Assembly (NCBI RefSeq): GCF_000003815.2
Contig: NC_049984.1
Location: forward strand, 23,442,843 to 23,506,842
DNA length: 64,000 bases
DNA from: Branchiostoma floridae
Taxonomy: Eukaryota > Chordata > Leptocardii > Amphioxiformes > Branchiostomatidae
Direction: 5' to 3'
Shown here: positions 10,544 through 25,500 of the stretch, piece after piece
Layout: the number at the start of each line of letters is the position of its first letter
Numbering within the stretch: the first letter of the stretch is position 1
Translations under genes and position numbers: made by a program
Notes under the pieces: generated by a model
The model's database searches: none
What the model saw: the letters and a program-made list of their open reading frames with translations, nothing else
Told to the model about the DNA's origin: nothing

Positions 10544-13500
10544 AACCCTGTTGAGCCTGGCGTCCGTGCTGTGGAACTATGGGATACCTCTGCTGGTGTG
10601 CCGCTCCTATGGCCTGATTGGTTACATGCGAGTCGTGGTGAAGGAGCACACAGGTTCGTACTGGGGAGACTATAGCAGGGCTCTAGCCAGCGTCCGTTTT
10701 TCCGTCAATTGACGGAAATTTGCTGCGTCTGACGGAAAAAATTTGAAACCAATCCGTCAACCTTGACGGACAAAAATCCTTGGTGGATGCTACAGGCGGC
10801 TTGGGGATGCCGTCCACGGCCGTAAAAGCCACACACTGTTTGTTTTGCTATTGTTATGATTGTTGATAATGTGTGTCGGTGCCCTTTCGCATACGATAAT
10901 CTCATTAAAAACCTGTTTTTCAAGATCTCAGTTCAGTCTCTCTAACTCTGGAATAGTGTTTTCGCGACAATTGGAATTGGCTGACGGAAAAAAATTTCGA
11001 GCTGGCTAGAGCCCTAGACTATAGAATTACGATTTTCTCCAATAATACATGTAATCCAATGGGAGAGTTGAGGAAAGAAATATGCAATTATCTCAAGAAT
11101 CAAAAGTTGAAGCCATACAAACTTACCCTCAAATGATAGCCTACTATGCAAGAATTTCTATATGGCTAGTCTTTTGATGAACCCCCCTAATGAGAGCCCT
11201 TGGATTGGCCCGTTTGGTTCAAAACAGCTATATGGCGATGATACCACTATTTCAGGGGGGTGCGGAAACCCCCTCAATGGAGAAAGATGATTTTTTTTTT
11301 TGCAATTCAACAAGTATATAGACTAGGGTCTTTCCTACCGCAGCCACTCCCAAAATGCCCAGATTTCACATAAAATCCCACCAAGAAAGGCTTTTAATGG
11401 TTTAAAGTCTTGTTTTTATTTCAGCTATCTCACCGGGGGCTCTAGGTGCAGGTGCTTATTCTAGACACTGTCTCTCTAACTGGAAAAAGTTCACATACCG
11501 GTTAGGCCATGTTCATTTGATTACATGGATGACATTCTCTGGGAACCCCAAAAGTGCGGAGAGCGTGCGAATAAAGAAAAGTTCGGTCAGGTCAAAAAAA
11601 TAGTTGCCCTCATTATGAAATCTAGATGGTCAGGAAAGCTGAACAAGAATTTAATTACCAAACATGAGTATGGTATACCAAACAATAGTTTATTCAGTTT
11701 TCTTTTGTCACATCTTCTTCATTGACCATGGAATTGACTTTGACCTTCTATGACATAATTGTATGTTTTCGGTTAATTTTTTGTCATTTCTACAGCATAT
11801 TTTTTTGGTGTGGAAATGGCTGAAATTGATACAATCATGCACAGATATCATACAATATCGTCAAACCAAACATGACGTAAAACCACACTTAGTAGAGTAA
11901 GGTAATGTAAAATGGGAGTTCCATGATCATAACGTTTTTCACTGGTCCTAGGATCGGGTTCAAAATTGTTTGATGTAAATGTTAAAGACATAAATTGATT
12001 ACCTATGGAATTGTCGTCCTTAAAATTTGCTTGCTGAGGCAGTACTTGGTAATTGTTGTAAGTTCTGGAAACTTGCGACTACTTCAACTTATATGACAAA
12101 ACATCAAACTGACAGCGAGACCAGGAAATACGGCAGACTTTGCCCCCTTACCCAGACTTAGTCTGGTTTGTGACCATTCCAGTCTCACGTGCAGACAAAA
12201 AGGCAACAGTTAGCTTGTACGGCAAACCCCTACTGTTGTCAGTGATGCGGAACTTACATGTAATACTTAATCAAAAAAGACATGGCATGTCCAAGGTAGA
12301 TAGGAATGAATCATTATGGATAATAGAGGTATTGTTGAGAGTCTGTCTGACAGTGTGCGTATGAGTGTGTGTGTCTGTCTCAGAGTATCAGTCTTTGTGT
12401 TTCTGGATATTTGTGGTTAGTATATCTTAAGCTATAACATAAAGAACCTTTGGATTGATTGTAATATTTGGTATGTTGGTAAGTCTTGGATATGGGAAGT
12501 TGAAGGTCATAGTCAATTTTTGGCCCCCCTGTGGCTATCCTTGGTACTGCAGCAGAACTTTGTTCTCGACATATGATGTGTACTTGACTAAAGTTCACAT
12601 TCATTTGATAATTCTTAAATAAGGAAAGAACACAATACAGTTAAAAAATGTGACAATTGTGCAAGCTTAGGGTGAGAACGACAACCTGTTAATACACAAC
12701 AGTAAATGCATAATGATTTAAGTTCGCGGGGATATAATTTCGCGATAGCGAAAAAGGACTTTTCGCGGTGGTTTTATAAAAGTTCGTGGTAGCACCATCT
12801 ACATCTGTAGTTCTGGAACTAAACTGGCAAGTCGTTGGTTCTTTTGTTCGAAATGACGGATTAAGTTGTTGACGCCGTGTGCATTGATGTCACGTCTTTT
12901 GCTTTTTTCCCTGTAAACTTGAGCTTTCTCGCATTGGCTCAGTATTAAATAGAATACACCTGGGTATTCCATATTGCTCAAGGTATGGCCCAGGTATGTA
13001 AGCGTGCCACACAGCACATTTTGACGGCGTCAAAAGTGCACAGGAAACACGCAATGACGGCAGTCCCAAGGTGCCACATAGGGTACCCACAACGGCTGTT
13101 TCTTACGGTCTCAACATTGATAAAAGAAACAAACAGTAGACTATACTCGGTCACAAAATAGATAAACAGTCATACTTTACGATCTTTTGGTTTCTACGAA
13201 CGACAGGGCTTAGGAAAATACCGAATTTGCCAAGTTCGTACGGAACGCCTGCCAGAATGTGCGAGCGCGGATCTTGAAGATCGTTCAACTATCCCGTCCT
13301 GAAAATAAATATTACAGCACCAAAACTATCAGCTTATGGCCTGACTGCGGATATATAGAGTTCACATGGTTACCCCTGACTTCTCCTAGGCACATACATG
13401 TACATATATCAGACCCAGACTATCCCGGACATGTCCCGTGCGTGTATAGTAGAGCTCTCACCGGGGGAGATGGTCTTGAAAGAATTACTCACAGTGTTCA

Positions 13501-16500
13501 GGATAATTTTTGGATTACAATTTAATTCTGGACTTGTTAACCCTCATACCCTGAACCTAAAACTGAAAATGGCCAGAAGTCTTATCCCCAATCATGCATT
13601 AAAAGTGACATTGAAATGATATTCAGTATCAGTGAATATCATCAATACTGATGTATAGATTTCTATACATGTTTATGATAAAGAAAAATAAATGTAGAAG
13701 AGACGATCTTATGTATTGACTTTGCACTGATCAAAGGAAAGGAAAGTGGAAAGTGATCTTGATCCAGTTTTAGCTTACTGAAGAGCTAGGTTGTGACAGA
13801 GAGACAGGCGTTATGTACAGTATTTACAGGTTCATTGTACCTGGGAAATTTCCCTAACTTAATGACAAGCACGGTGAACCATGGACCATGTTTGTTTGTT
13901 TGTTTATTTTATGTAAATTGTAGCAATCGTATAAATGCAACCTTCATGAAAAATTTGGGATATTCTTTTTGTCTGTGTGTGTCTGTTTATGTTTATGTTT
14001 ATTTCTATGAATTATATATTCTTGGTTAGCAGTACTAGAATCTATGGTTGGATTATGATAATATTTGGTTAGTTACAGTATTTGAGAAGATGAAGGCCAA
14101 GGTTGATTTTGGGCCCCCTGGTGTGTGACATTGGCACTGCAGCAAAACTGCCTTTTGGAACATTTGTTTTCAAGATTGTTTGCAATCATCAAATGCACGC
14201 TAGAATCCAATTATGGTTTAATTCCTGTGTAATCATGATCACAGGACAGAAGGCTGTTTTATGTTAACAAAATTTGTATATCGTTAAAGCAGGAGGGAAA
14301 GATTTGCTGAGTCAGACACTTCCGATGATAAAGTTTGTGTTTGGATCATGTGACACAGAGCAATTACCACCAGTGACTGTGACAGTCTATTTTTTGTGCA
14401 TGTAGCTATTCTAAGCCTTTAAAGTGTTATTGACCTATTTGGTGTCTTACTTGAAGTTGAAGGTCAAGGTTGACCTCGGTCCTGTAGTGCGTTGATTATG
14501 CAAATTTATCTGACTTTTGCTGTAGTGTCAATCATGGAAGTTCAGATAAAAAAAGTGTCTGTCTTGCCGGATATTTGGGGTTGTGGTAGGGTTGTCTCCA
14601 TCATTAAATTTTGTTCCTTTCTAGTTTCTTTCTTTGTGTGTGTGTGTGTGTGTGGGGGGGGGGGGGGGGTAGAAAGGCATTAGCCATGATAAAAGGTTGC
14701 GATTTCGAGGTTGCGATTTCGAGGGCCAAAGGCAAAGGCAAAATTTGACTCAAATTGAACTTGTAGGCCTAATTTTAAATTGTTCATTTTTGCTAATTTT
14801 GTAAAAGTCGGTTAATTACACACAGTCACCCCATTTGCCAGTGCATTTCGTGCAATTATCCGAATGGTGCAACAAAGCGAAGTTATCAAGCTGGACCACA
14901 CCACTATGGTGGACACACACCACCAAACAGAAGTGTGAGATTATCCGTTGTGCAATCAACTGGCTTGTACTGTATTATAAGACTTAGTACAAAAATATAT
15001 TTCAATGTCGTAAAGTTAAGATTTGGGGGGGCAGATTGTATCATCCATTCCAACAAGCAAATTTCCATACCTGGATGGGTCCTGAAGACAGCCATTAGGT
15101 GGAACCGGTATGTCCCAGTGTGTGGTAACTTGGCAGAGTTCCCACCTAGAGGATTGCGTGATGACCCACTTGCCAACACTTTGACATCCCATTAAATCAT
15201 TCCACACCGAATCCCTAATAAATTTCTCTAACTGTCACTACAGGCTGATGAGTCTGGGTCTGTCCAGCCACTAATATAGATCATTACAGCCAGAATGGCA
15301 CCAATTTTCTTCATGTCAAGCCTACGTGACCTTTGTGAGGCTTTGGGCCTACCTGGTGAATTTCTTGGTTTCTGGGTTTGCTTACTTAATTTTTGAGATT
15401 AAAAACTATCATTCCAGATACATGTAGATTAAGGTGTATCAATCGTAAAATGCCATGTGAGTTCTACGCTGATCGAGTCCTCCCTTCCTGTTAATGTTTG
15501 TTGAAGAAAGATATTATTTTACCATGAAAATCTTTATTTCTGAATACTGTAAATGCAGAAATGATCGTTGTGGTTTAATGTTCGCGGTTTTCGCGGTGGC
15601 CACTTCACCGCGAATTTAAAACCACCGTGAACATTTTTCCATGGCAGTTACAGACTACAGCGCATGGTGTTACCACGAACTTAAAACCACCGCGAAAAGT
15701 CCCTTTTCCAGCTACCGCGAAATTAAATCCCCACTAACTTAAATGCATAATTTTACAATATTTGTGGCTATTTCTGGAGTGTCTGTGCTTCTGGATGGAT
15801 TTTGTATGTGAGTTAATAGGTCTCGGTGGAAGACAAGGCCATTAGGTCAAATTTGGGGCCTTGTTACTACTTGATGTTATAGAATGGTCAGTTTGTGTGG
15901 CATCAGGTATGCATACATGATACAATATAAGGTACGAAGTAGATCCAAAATTCCTGGTGTAATTACCTATCATGATATCTGTTATGTACATTAGAGTTGG
16001 GAAAACGAAGGTGAAGGTTGATTTTGGGCCCCCTGGTGTGTGACTTTGGTACTGATATTTGGTGGCAGATATCTTTTGATGTAAGGAAGAAATTGTGTAC
16101 ATTTGGGCCCTCTAGCAACTTGCTCTAGAACTGCAGGGGTATTTTTGTAAATCATTTTACAAGGAGGATAACTGAAGAAAAGAATGGTGAATTTCCCCTC
16201 TATTTTTAGCAATGACTTTGCATAGCTGATATTGTAAAAGTCGTTGGAAAAGTTTGAAGGGATCGTAAAGTTTGAAGTTTTATTTGTTGGATGATTCCCA
16301 TCAATGTTCCACGTAAAAGTCCAACTTTACAAGAAAGGCAGTCAAACTATTTTTGTCTGAGAACTTTGGCAAGAAGGTTGTTTTTTTCCTGTTCGGGAGG
16401 GCGTGCAGCCAACGTTTTAGTGTTGAACTTGCAGTTTTGATTCCAACGGGCCCCTCGTTAATGTGCACTAATGTGTGCTAATAGGCTTCACGTGGTGACA

Positions 16501-19500
16501 AGGTGTGTTTATCTGGCAGTTGGGAGTATGGGTAAAGAGCTTCCAGACCGTTCTCATGATCATCAGCTCATCAATTACAGTTACTGTGAATGTCCAAATT
16601 TTCACGGTGGTTGTAGTTTTCATTGTAAACTCTTCAACACGAACTTAAAGCTACTGCAAAAATGCTGGCTCTGTCTTCTGCCTGCCTTGTTTCAATTGAA
16701 AAAAATACTGTGAACACTCCATTTACTCCCCACTTCAAAATTTAATCCTCATGAAATTAAAGGAATTTACTGTACTGGATCCAAAAACTAGTAAAAGCTT
16801 AACAATGTTGATTCAGTACATGTACCTTTGACACAGTTATTTGACAGGACAAAGTTGAGGAAACTTTTCTCTGGTAAAAGTTGACTGTGAGAACTTTTCA
16901 TGATTTATTGAATGTCAGAAAATCAACACTGTGACAGCAGAATCCCCTTTGCCAGGCTGGCACATTTCGTGCAATTAGAGTTATGCAGCAATGCAAAGTT
17001 ACTAGTAACCAGCTGGACTGCAGCAGTTTTGGATTTGGGGATTCCGTGCAGTTAACAGAAGTGTGCATTAATCCGTAGGGCTTTTACGGCCCTATGGCCT
17101 CAAAACTTAAGGCTGTAAGACTTCTAGATCCTGTACCTTCACCATTTTTAGACAATGTCTGACAATTCTGATGTTAAGTTGTCTATGTTAGTAAAAAAAA
17201 TGGCTGTCCCACATCCTTTTGGCTGTAGGGGCAGTGTGTAATGTTATCCACTGCATCTAAGCTCATCCCTCTCCTTCATTTTACTTTCTTTTTGTGTAAA
17301 GTGTACTTTTCCCAAAGGCACAATATCGTTAGCATGATAGAATTCAAACCCAGTACTTCTGGCTTTTTGGCCTGGTGGGTTTAATGCAACACCACCCAGC
17401 TACAGTTAGACCATGCTTTATTGTACTGCTGGTAGTGTTGGACCACCTTCACTTGCTGTTGTACAATGTGTTGTACAGTTAATGACAATGAGACCACCTT
17501 CACTGACTGATGTACAATGTATTGTGTTTTCCAGTGATCGAGTCCCATCCAGACAATGCACACTCTGACCTGAGACTGGACCGGCCTTTTCCAGCTCTGG
17601 CTGCTTATGTGGATGCTGTAGACATGGACTCTCTCAGCAAGAAGGTGGGTATGAAGAGTATTAGATAAATTTGCAGCTTCACCAAGAAAAAAGGAAGAAG
17701 TAGTAGTATACGTAGAACAGTGAAACCAGTGAGCAACCACCTGCCGCAGGCAACCACCTGCCGTCAGAGGACACATTGAAACAGTCCCGTCCATTTTTAC
17801 ATATTAGTTAAGAAACCATCCATTTGTCCATATTAGGTTTCTTGGCGAGGCCAGAAACTTTTTGATCTCCCCGCATGAGCAACTCTTCTCTGCCCTTTCT
17901 TAGCATGTAGGCTTGCCAACTGTATTATGCAATACTCAGCAACAGTCTTGGCAAAAACACTCAGTCTGTCCAAGGACTTTATGTGATATAACGTCCTTGG
18001 TCTGTCAATCTGTCCATCTGGCCTATACAGGGAGGAGTAGTGGGAGGAGTTCCTGATTGGCTGACAGTTGATTAGTGCTACCTTATTGGCTGACAGTTGA
18101 TTAGTGCTACCTTATTGGCTGACAGTTGATTAGTGCTACCTGATTGGCTGACAGTTGATTAGTGCTACCTGATTGGCTGACAGTTGATAAGTGCTACCTG
18201 ATTGGCTGACAGTTGATTAGTGCTAACTAAGGGTGGGTACAGATACAGAAAATTCAGGTACAGGTACAGTCCAGAGGATCAGGCCCAGGTCCAGGCCTTA
18301 ACCTGGACTAAATTACAATGTATCTGAAATTTTGTCCTATTTTCGTCCCCTGGATTTTGAGTGTGTTTAACCTTGACCTCTGACCTTTCACAGGATCACA
18401 GCCACACCCCCTTCCCAGTCATCCTGCTAAAGAACTTGATCCAGTGGAGGAAAGAGGTAAGAGAGAATGAATATTGCAGCAGTCATATTTACCTCCATGA
18501 AAAATGGAGGTATTGTTTTTGATGTCTGTGTGTATGTGTACATGTGCGCGTGTCCGTCTGTGTACGTGTATGTGTCTCATACGAAAGTCTTGTGATCAAA
18601 GCATCATGAGTAGTTCTGTGGTTATTTTTTTAAAAGTACAATCGTCAATTTTGGCCCTCGTGGTGTGTTTAAATCTACACTGCGCAGTATCTACAATGTA
18701 TTGACGCCAGACATGTATATTTTAGCGTACAATGTATCCACTGTGGGACTTGGAGGGTTACAAGTCTGTGTGGGTAAGGGGTTGAAGTCTGCCATCTCTG
18801 ATGATTGACTTCTGTTGTGAAATGTAACAACAAGAAAGTAAAAAAATTGTCTGAAAACAAACTTAAAGGCAACCTAAGCAATATCACATTGTTAAAAGTG
18901 GAAATATTCTGAATAAGGCAGTCTGTATAATGTTGGGGAAGGAAAACCCTGATTCAAAAACCTCCGCTGCCTTGCGGCTATACCCAGTCCTGGGAAAGGC
19001 TACGGGAGTTAACCCAGAGAGAAAATCCGGAGTGGAGTACGTGAGGCGGTTGGCTGTCAAACTCTGTCATCCTTCCGGCAACTCCTGCAGCCAAACCAAC
19101 GCCAAGTGTCACGCCTCGCGTTCCCTTGGACCACGTCGGTGAGGTCGAGAGGGGGGTCCTGTTGTGTTTTTGGGCAGCGCAGGTCCTCCATAAACCTGCC
19201 CAGGCTAGCGCTCTGGAGAGGCCACTCCAGTCGCCCCCATCACTGGGGGTGAGAAACAAACCGGGAGACAGCAGTTTACGGGTTATAAGTCCTTGCTAAA
19301 TTGACGTAAAGCGGGACGCCACGGGTTGCCTTCGACAGTGGGAAGGATCTTCGTAATCCTATTGGTCAGTCACCGCCCGCTTTAAGCCGGGCAGCCCCCG
19401 GCCAGTTGGGTACTGACCCGTCACGATCTGCCTGCTTCATCGGGTGCTTGGAGCTTAGAGTCTTACTCGACAAGTGGATCGTATGTCGCGCACCAGACAA

Positions 19501-22500
19501 ACAAGAAAGTAAGGAAAAGAGAAGACAAAAGACCCAACCCATTCGCATCGGTAGCTGGAATGTTCGTACCATGCGTACCGGCCTGTCAGATGACTTAACG
19601 GTCATAGAGGATATCCGTAAGACTGCAGCGATTGATCGCGAGCTCTACAGACTGAACATAGATATAGTTGCCTTGCAAGAAACACGCCTCCCTGACAGTG
19701 GATCCCTTAAGGAGGACTCCTACACCTTCTTCTGGCAAGGGAAAGGTATGGAAGAAACTAGGGAACACGGAGTCGGCTTTGCCGTCAGGAATACCTTGCT
19801 GCACATGATAGAACCACCCACAGGGGGCACAGAAAGGATCATTACCCTACGTCTCTTCACGCACGAGGGTCCTGTCAACCTTCTATGTGTTTATGCTCCA
19901 ACGTTACAGGCTACTTCTGAAGTCAAGGACCAGTTCTATGGGCAACTTGACAGTGCCATTAAGAAAATCCCAGTATCAGAGCACATTTTCATCCTAGGTG
20001 ACTTTAATGCTAGGGTGGGCACGGACCATGAGTCATGGCAGACTGTGCTAGGACATCATGGGATTGGAAAAATGAACGAAAATGGACAAAGACTCCTTGA
20101 GCTATGCTGCTATCACAATCTCTGTGTAACAAATACCTTCTTCCAGAATAAAGCTATTCACAAAGCATCCTGGCGACACCCCAGGTCGCAACGCTGGCAC
20201 CAGCTGGACCTTGTCATTACACGACGTACTTCCCTAAACAGTGTGTGCAATACAAGAGCATACCACAGCGCAGACTGTGATACTGACCACTCTCTTATTG
20301 CCGCAAGGATAAAGCTAAGACCTAAAAAATTGCACCACACGAAGAAGAAAGGTCAGCCTAAAATTGACGTCAGTAAGACTATGCTACCTGACAGAAACCA
20401 GAAATTTCTAGAATGCCTTGAAGGAACTTTGAACAACATCCAACCACAGGATGCAGAGCACAGGTGGGAAACACTGAGCAAAACCATATACAGTGCAGCA
20501 GCCCAGTCGTATGGAAAGAAGGAGCGAAAGAATACAGACTGGTTTGAAGCATACATATCAGAGTTGGAACCTGTCATGGATACAAAACGCAAAGCCCTGG
20601 TTTCCTACAAGCAAAATCCCAGCAGTCAAAACTTACAAGCATTAAAAGCTGCCCGACACGAAGCCCAGCGGGTCTCACGTCGTTGTGCAAACAACTACTG
20701 GCTCCTGTTGTCAGAGCGCATCCAGCTTGCTTCAGCAACTGGAGACATCAGGAGGATGTACGAGGGCATCAAACAAGCCACGGGCAAACCAATTAAAAAG
20801 AGTGCACCCCTCAAAGCAAAGTCAGGAGAGATCATCACTGACAAAGACAAACAAATGGCACGTTGGGTAGAACATTACCTGGACATTTACTCAACAGAAA
20901 ACTCAGTCTCACAAGATGCACTTGACAATATTGAAGACTTCTCTGTCCTTGCAGAGCTGGACGCTGAACCTACCATCGAGGAGTTGAGTAAAGCCATTGA
21001 TTCCATGTCAAATGGGAAAGCGCCTGGTGAAGACAATATCCCAGCTGAGATCATAAAGAGTGGGAAATCTGTCTTGCTGGAACCACTACATGAGCTACTA
21101 CGTCTATGCTGGAAAGAGGGCAAAGTACCTCAGTCAATGCGAAACTCCAAGATAGTCACTCTGTATAAGAATAAGGGAGACCGTACGGATTGCAACAGCT
21201 ATAGAGGCATCTCTCTGCTAAGCATTGTGGGAAAAGTCTTTGCCAAAGTGGTCCTTACCAGGCTCCAGGTTCTGGCAGACCGGGTCTACCCGGAATCCCA
21301 GTGCGGCTTCCGAGCCGAGAGGTCCACAACTGACATGATATTCTCCGTACGTCAGCTTCAGGAGAAGTGCCGCGAACAGCAGAGGCCACTATACATCGCC
21401 TTTATCGACTTGACGAAGGCGTTCGACCTTGTTAGCAGAAGAGGTTTATTCCAACTGCTGAGGAAGATTGGTTGTCCCCCACAGCTGCTAGACATCATCA
21501 TCTCCTTCCATGAGGACATGAAGGGTGTGGTCAGTTTCGACGGGGAAACCTCTGAGCCCTTTGCAATTCGGTCAGGTGTGAAACAAGGGTGTGTGCTGGC
21601 CCCGACCCTGTTCGGGATTTTCTTTTCTCTGCTGTTGAAGTCTGCCTTCGGTCACTCAACTCAAGGTGTCCACCTACACACCCGCAGTGATGGGAAGCTG
21701 TTCAACCTGGCCCGACTGAGAGCCAAGACAAAGGTCCGCTCAGTACTGATCAGGGACATGTTGTTTGCCGACGATGCAGCACTGGTCACACATGTTGAAG
21801 ATGAGCTGCAACAGTTGCTCAACCAGTTTGCCCATGCGTGCAGTGAATTTGCGCTGACCATCAGCATAAAGAAAACAGTAGTCATGGGCCAGGATGTTCC
21901 ACAGCCACCCGTCGTCACCATAGGCTCGGAAGCGCTTGAAGTGACAGATCACTTCACGTATCTTGGATCGACGGTTACTAGCAACCTGTCTTTAGACAAG
22001 GAAATTGACAGACGGATAGCTAGGGCGGCAGGCGTGATGACCAAGCTCGGAACGAGAGTGTGGAACAATAGCCACCTGACGCTTAACACAAAACTTGAAG
22101 TATACCGTTCTTGTGTACTCAGTACGCTTCTGTATGGTAGCGAGACCTGGACTACATATGCCAAACAGGAAAACCGCCTTGAAAGCTTCCATCTTCGTTG
22201 CTTAAGGCGCATTCTTGGGATTTCTTGGAGGGACAGAGTACCCAACACCACTGTTCTGGAACGCTCCTGCTCCCTGAGCATCCATCTTCTCCTCTGTCAG
22301 CGACGTCTACGCTGGCTGGGACACGTATCCCGAATGAAAGATGGACGCATCCCGAAGGACATCCTGTTTGGTGAACTAGCGACAGGAAAACGGCCAGTAG
22401 GACGACCGGCACTGCGCTTTAGAGATGTCTGTAAGCGTGATCTGAAGCTAACTGACATTGACCCAGCTAGCTGGGAACAGATTGCAGCAGACCGCAACAG

Positions 22501-25500
22501 ATGGCGTCACACGGTCAAGGATGGTCTTGCAAAGGGCCAGGAAAGACGTACAGAGCATCTTGAGTCAAGGAGACGCAAACGCAAAGAGAAACCGCAACAG
22601 GGGAACCCCTCTGCCTTCATATGTCCAAACTGTGGCCGCGACTGCCATGCCAGGATCGGTCTACAGAGCCACAGTAGACGCTGTCAACCACCGTGACCTG
22701 ATACAGAGCGCTACCATCATCTGGAAAGATGGAAGGATGCCTACAATAATGTTGACATCTAATGCACTATTTTAGCACATTTACATCATTATTTCATAAA
22801 TTGAGCCGTTAAAAACAGCGCAGGGATGAGTTGCACAAAGATTCCAGATCAAGTCCTTATTTTTGGGGGGTACAATAATAAGGAATATCCTCGTGCGACT
22901 TGTCTCTGGGCTGGTTTTTACCGCTCAAAGTATCAAATTATGATGCTAATGTGAGAATACATTGCAGTAGATGTCAATATCATGCAGATTGCTTAAGGAA
23001 ATTGAGTTTTATTTTTTTGTTTCAGCATGAAGGAAATATGCCCAAGAACTACAAGGAGAAAGGTGTCTTCAAGGAGATGGTGAGGAAAGGTAGGACAGAT
23101 GCTTACTGAGGGAAAACATCTACATAATGGATAAATGCCTAGCAAACATGGGGAGTGACTGGCTGGGATTGTGCTGCTGTATTTTGTTCCCAGGTAGCCT
23201 GGGTACTAGGGGTTGTACCGGTACAGAAAATTCAGGTCCAGGTCCGGTTCAGGTCCAGAGGATCAGGTCCTGGTCCGGACCTGAACCTGGACCTGATTCA
23301 GTATGACTCATATTAATGGTCCATTTCACTGCAAAGAAATCTGTTTGGTGGAGTATTACAAGTTACACTGGCGTTTTAAAATCCTACAACGCTAACTGCA
23401 CCTGTACGATTGGCTGTAAAATTTAGAAATTACTATAAACCCTATTCTACTTCACTCTTCTTATTTTCTTCCACCTGCAAGCGCCAAAAACGTGTGAATA
23501 CCTGATAAAATAATCAGTTAATTTTCTAATCAGTCCAACATCCGTTCCACCTAATTTTTTCAGGTCCGTTTTTTCTGGACAGGTCCAATAAGAAAAAAAT
23601 GTTTCTGTACCAGTATGCTGTACTGATACCCAGCCCTACTGGGTGCCATCGGGACAGTAGTTTGCTCCAATGTCTATTATACACTATATACAGTCACTTC
23701 TCTGCCATTCCATCTGGGAACCGTGACATCTCTAACGTCTGGAATCATCCAGATTTTACTGACGGCTACTCACCTGATGATTGAATCATGTGACATCAGT
23801 GATCTGAATTCCCCATCCAGTATGACTAGTGCTTTTTAAGCTGGTATTCCTGAGGATGAACTTCGAGGAATTGTCAGAATTCAAAGACCACTAACTTGTC
23901 AATTCCCTCAAATTCATCGGAAAGTTCATCGAAATCCATCTACAGGAAAGCCAGATTAAGAAGCACTAGTCATAGTATAGTAGCTCTTAACTATAAAAGA
24001 CTGGTGAGAACTTTACTTTGGGGTATATTAACCATAGTATTATATAGCAGGCTTTTTCCAATAAAGAACAAAAAGAATTTATCCTTTGTTGTGTGCACAT
24101 ACAGGAATGTGGGAGAATGAGGAGGGGCCAGGAGAGCCGGAGGAGAACTTTGAAGAAGCCATCAGACACACCAACACAGCTCTGGTACCAACTAGGGTAA
24201 GAACTGAGGAATGTTTTTCTAATGTCTTTAACATTGTAGCTAAGATCATACCATCTTCAACAGTTATGATACAGTTTAAAACTTTATCACAGTTACTGTA
24301 CACATTAAAATAAATAAGTGCTTACTAACAAGCTTTCGAACAGTCCTCTGATCTTTTTTAAGTTGTAATGACCCAAAGCTTACATGTATGTCACAAATAC
24401 AGACCGGAAGTGTGATGTCAGCAAAGGGTCAAAGGTAATCGGTAGTCTGTATCAGCCTCCGTCTTGGTTGAGGGTTGATGGCCTCTGATATAGAAGGCCT
24501 CTTTCACTCCCCTGAGAAAGTAATCCTGTTCGGAATCCAGTGTCTTCACCTTGTAGAAATCCACAGTATCTTCAACAGTTACGTGTATATTCATTATACT
24601 AGAACCCAACATACTTTTTGAGAAAAAATTAGGGTTAACCAATGGTGTGCTTGGCTAAAGTATATGAGCTGTGGAGAAGTTCAATTGCAATTACTAGCTA
24701 GCGGAAAACCATCATGCATGTTGTATTACTGCTCAACAGAATGCTATGATTTTTTTTAAATGTGTTTGACTTGGCAAGAGAATCACCAGACCGATATACC
24801 AGTCCTATTTGACTTCAAAATCTTTGACAGAAAATATTATCAATTAAATGATTCAGATATACGTAACTGTTAATGTTATCTGTATGACTGTGTAATATTG
24901 TTATTTTGTGTGACTCATACCCATTTCCTCATGCAAAAGGTGGGCTTTTCATGAATAAACAAAGTTTGAAATAAGCACACACAGACCAAGGAGGTTTATA
25001 TATAACCTCTTTGCACGAACACAAACACATCCATCTGTGATAACCCCCATGTTTTGCTCACAGATTCCCAGTGAGATCCAGACCTTATTTGAGGATGAAG
25101 GCTGCAGGAACCTTAATGCAGAGGTATGTGAAAAACTTCATCTGACTCTTAAAGAAGTTTGTAAAAGAATTGCTTAAAGTATACAGTTTGTGGAAACCAT
25201 TTTTTCTATTAGTAACCAGACCAAACCCAAAGAGATTGACTCTGTGCATGCAATCTTTGTGTTTGGTACATCTATTTGCATGATATTTTTTTGTGTGTGT
25301 ACTGTCAGTAGAGTGCCAGGAAGTAAGTGGGAAGATGACCACAAAGTTTGGACTTGCCAGATTGGCAGGAAGTGCAGTTCATAGATGGTAGAACTAGTCA
25401 TTAATCGGACATGACAGTCCAGGTCATGGAGTCAATGGAAGAGGCTACTAATTCATGGGGAGGTGGTGTTTTCGGTAGACTGTTTGATTGAGTTTTTGCA

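Larger units (their letters stand above)
10654..17534 (+). other. Large NAE1 intron
   Basis: 6.9 kb between two phase-matched exons. Contains the hAT MITE, several CTGTAAATGCAG and GTGCAATTA MITEs, GGGCCCCCT repeats, a G-run at 14653-14669 and a SINE. 11025-12370 and 12806-13970 hold nothing recognised. Confidence 0.7.
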
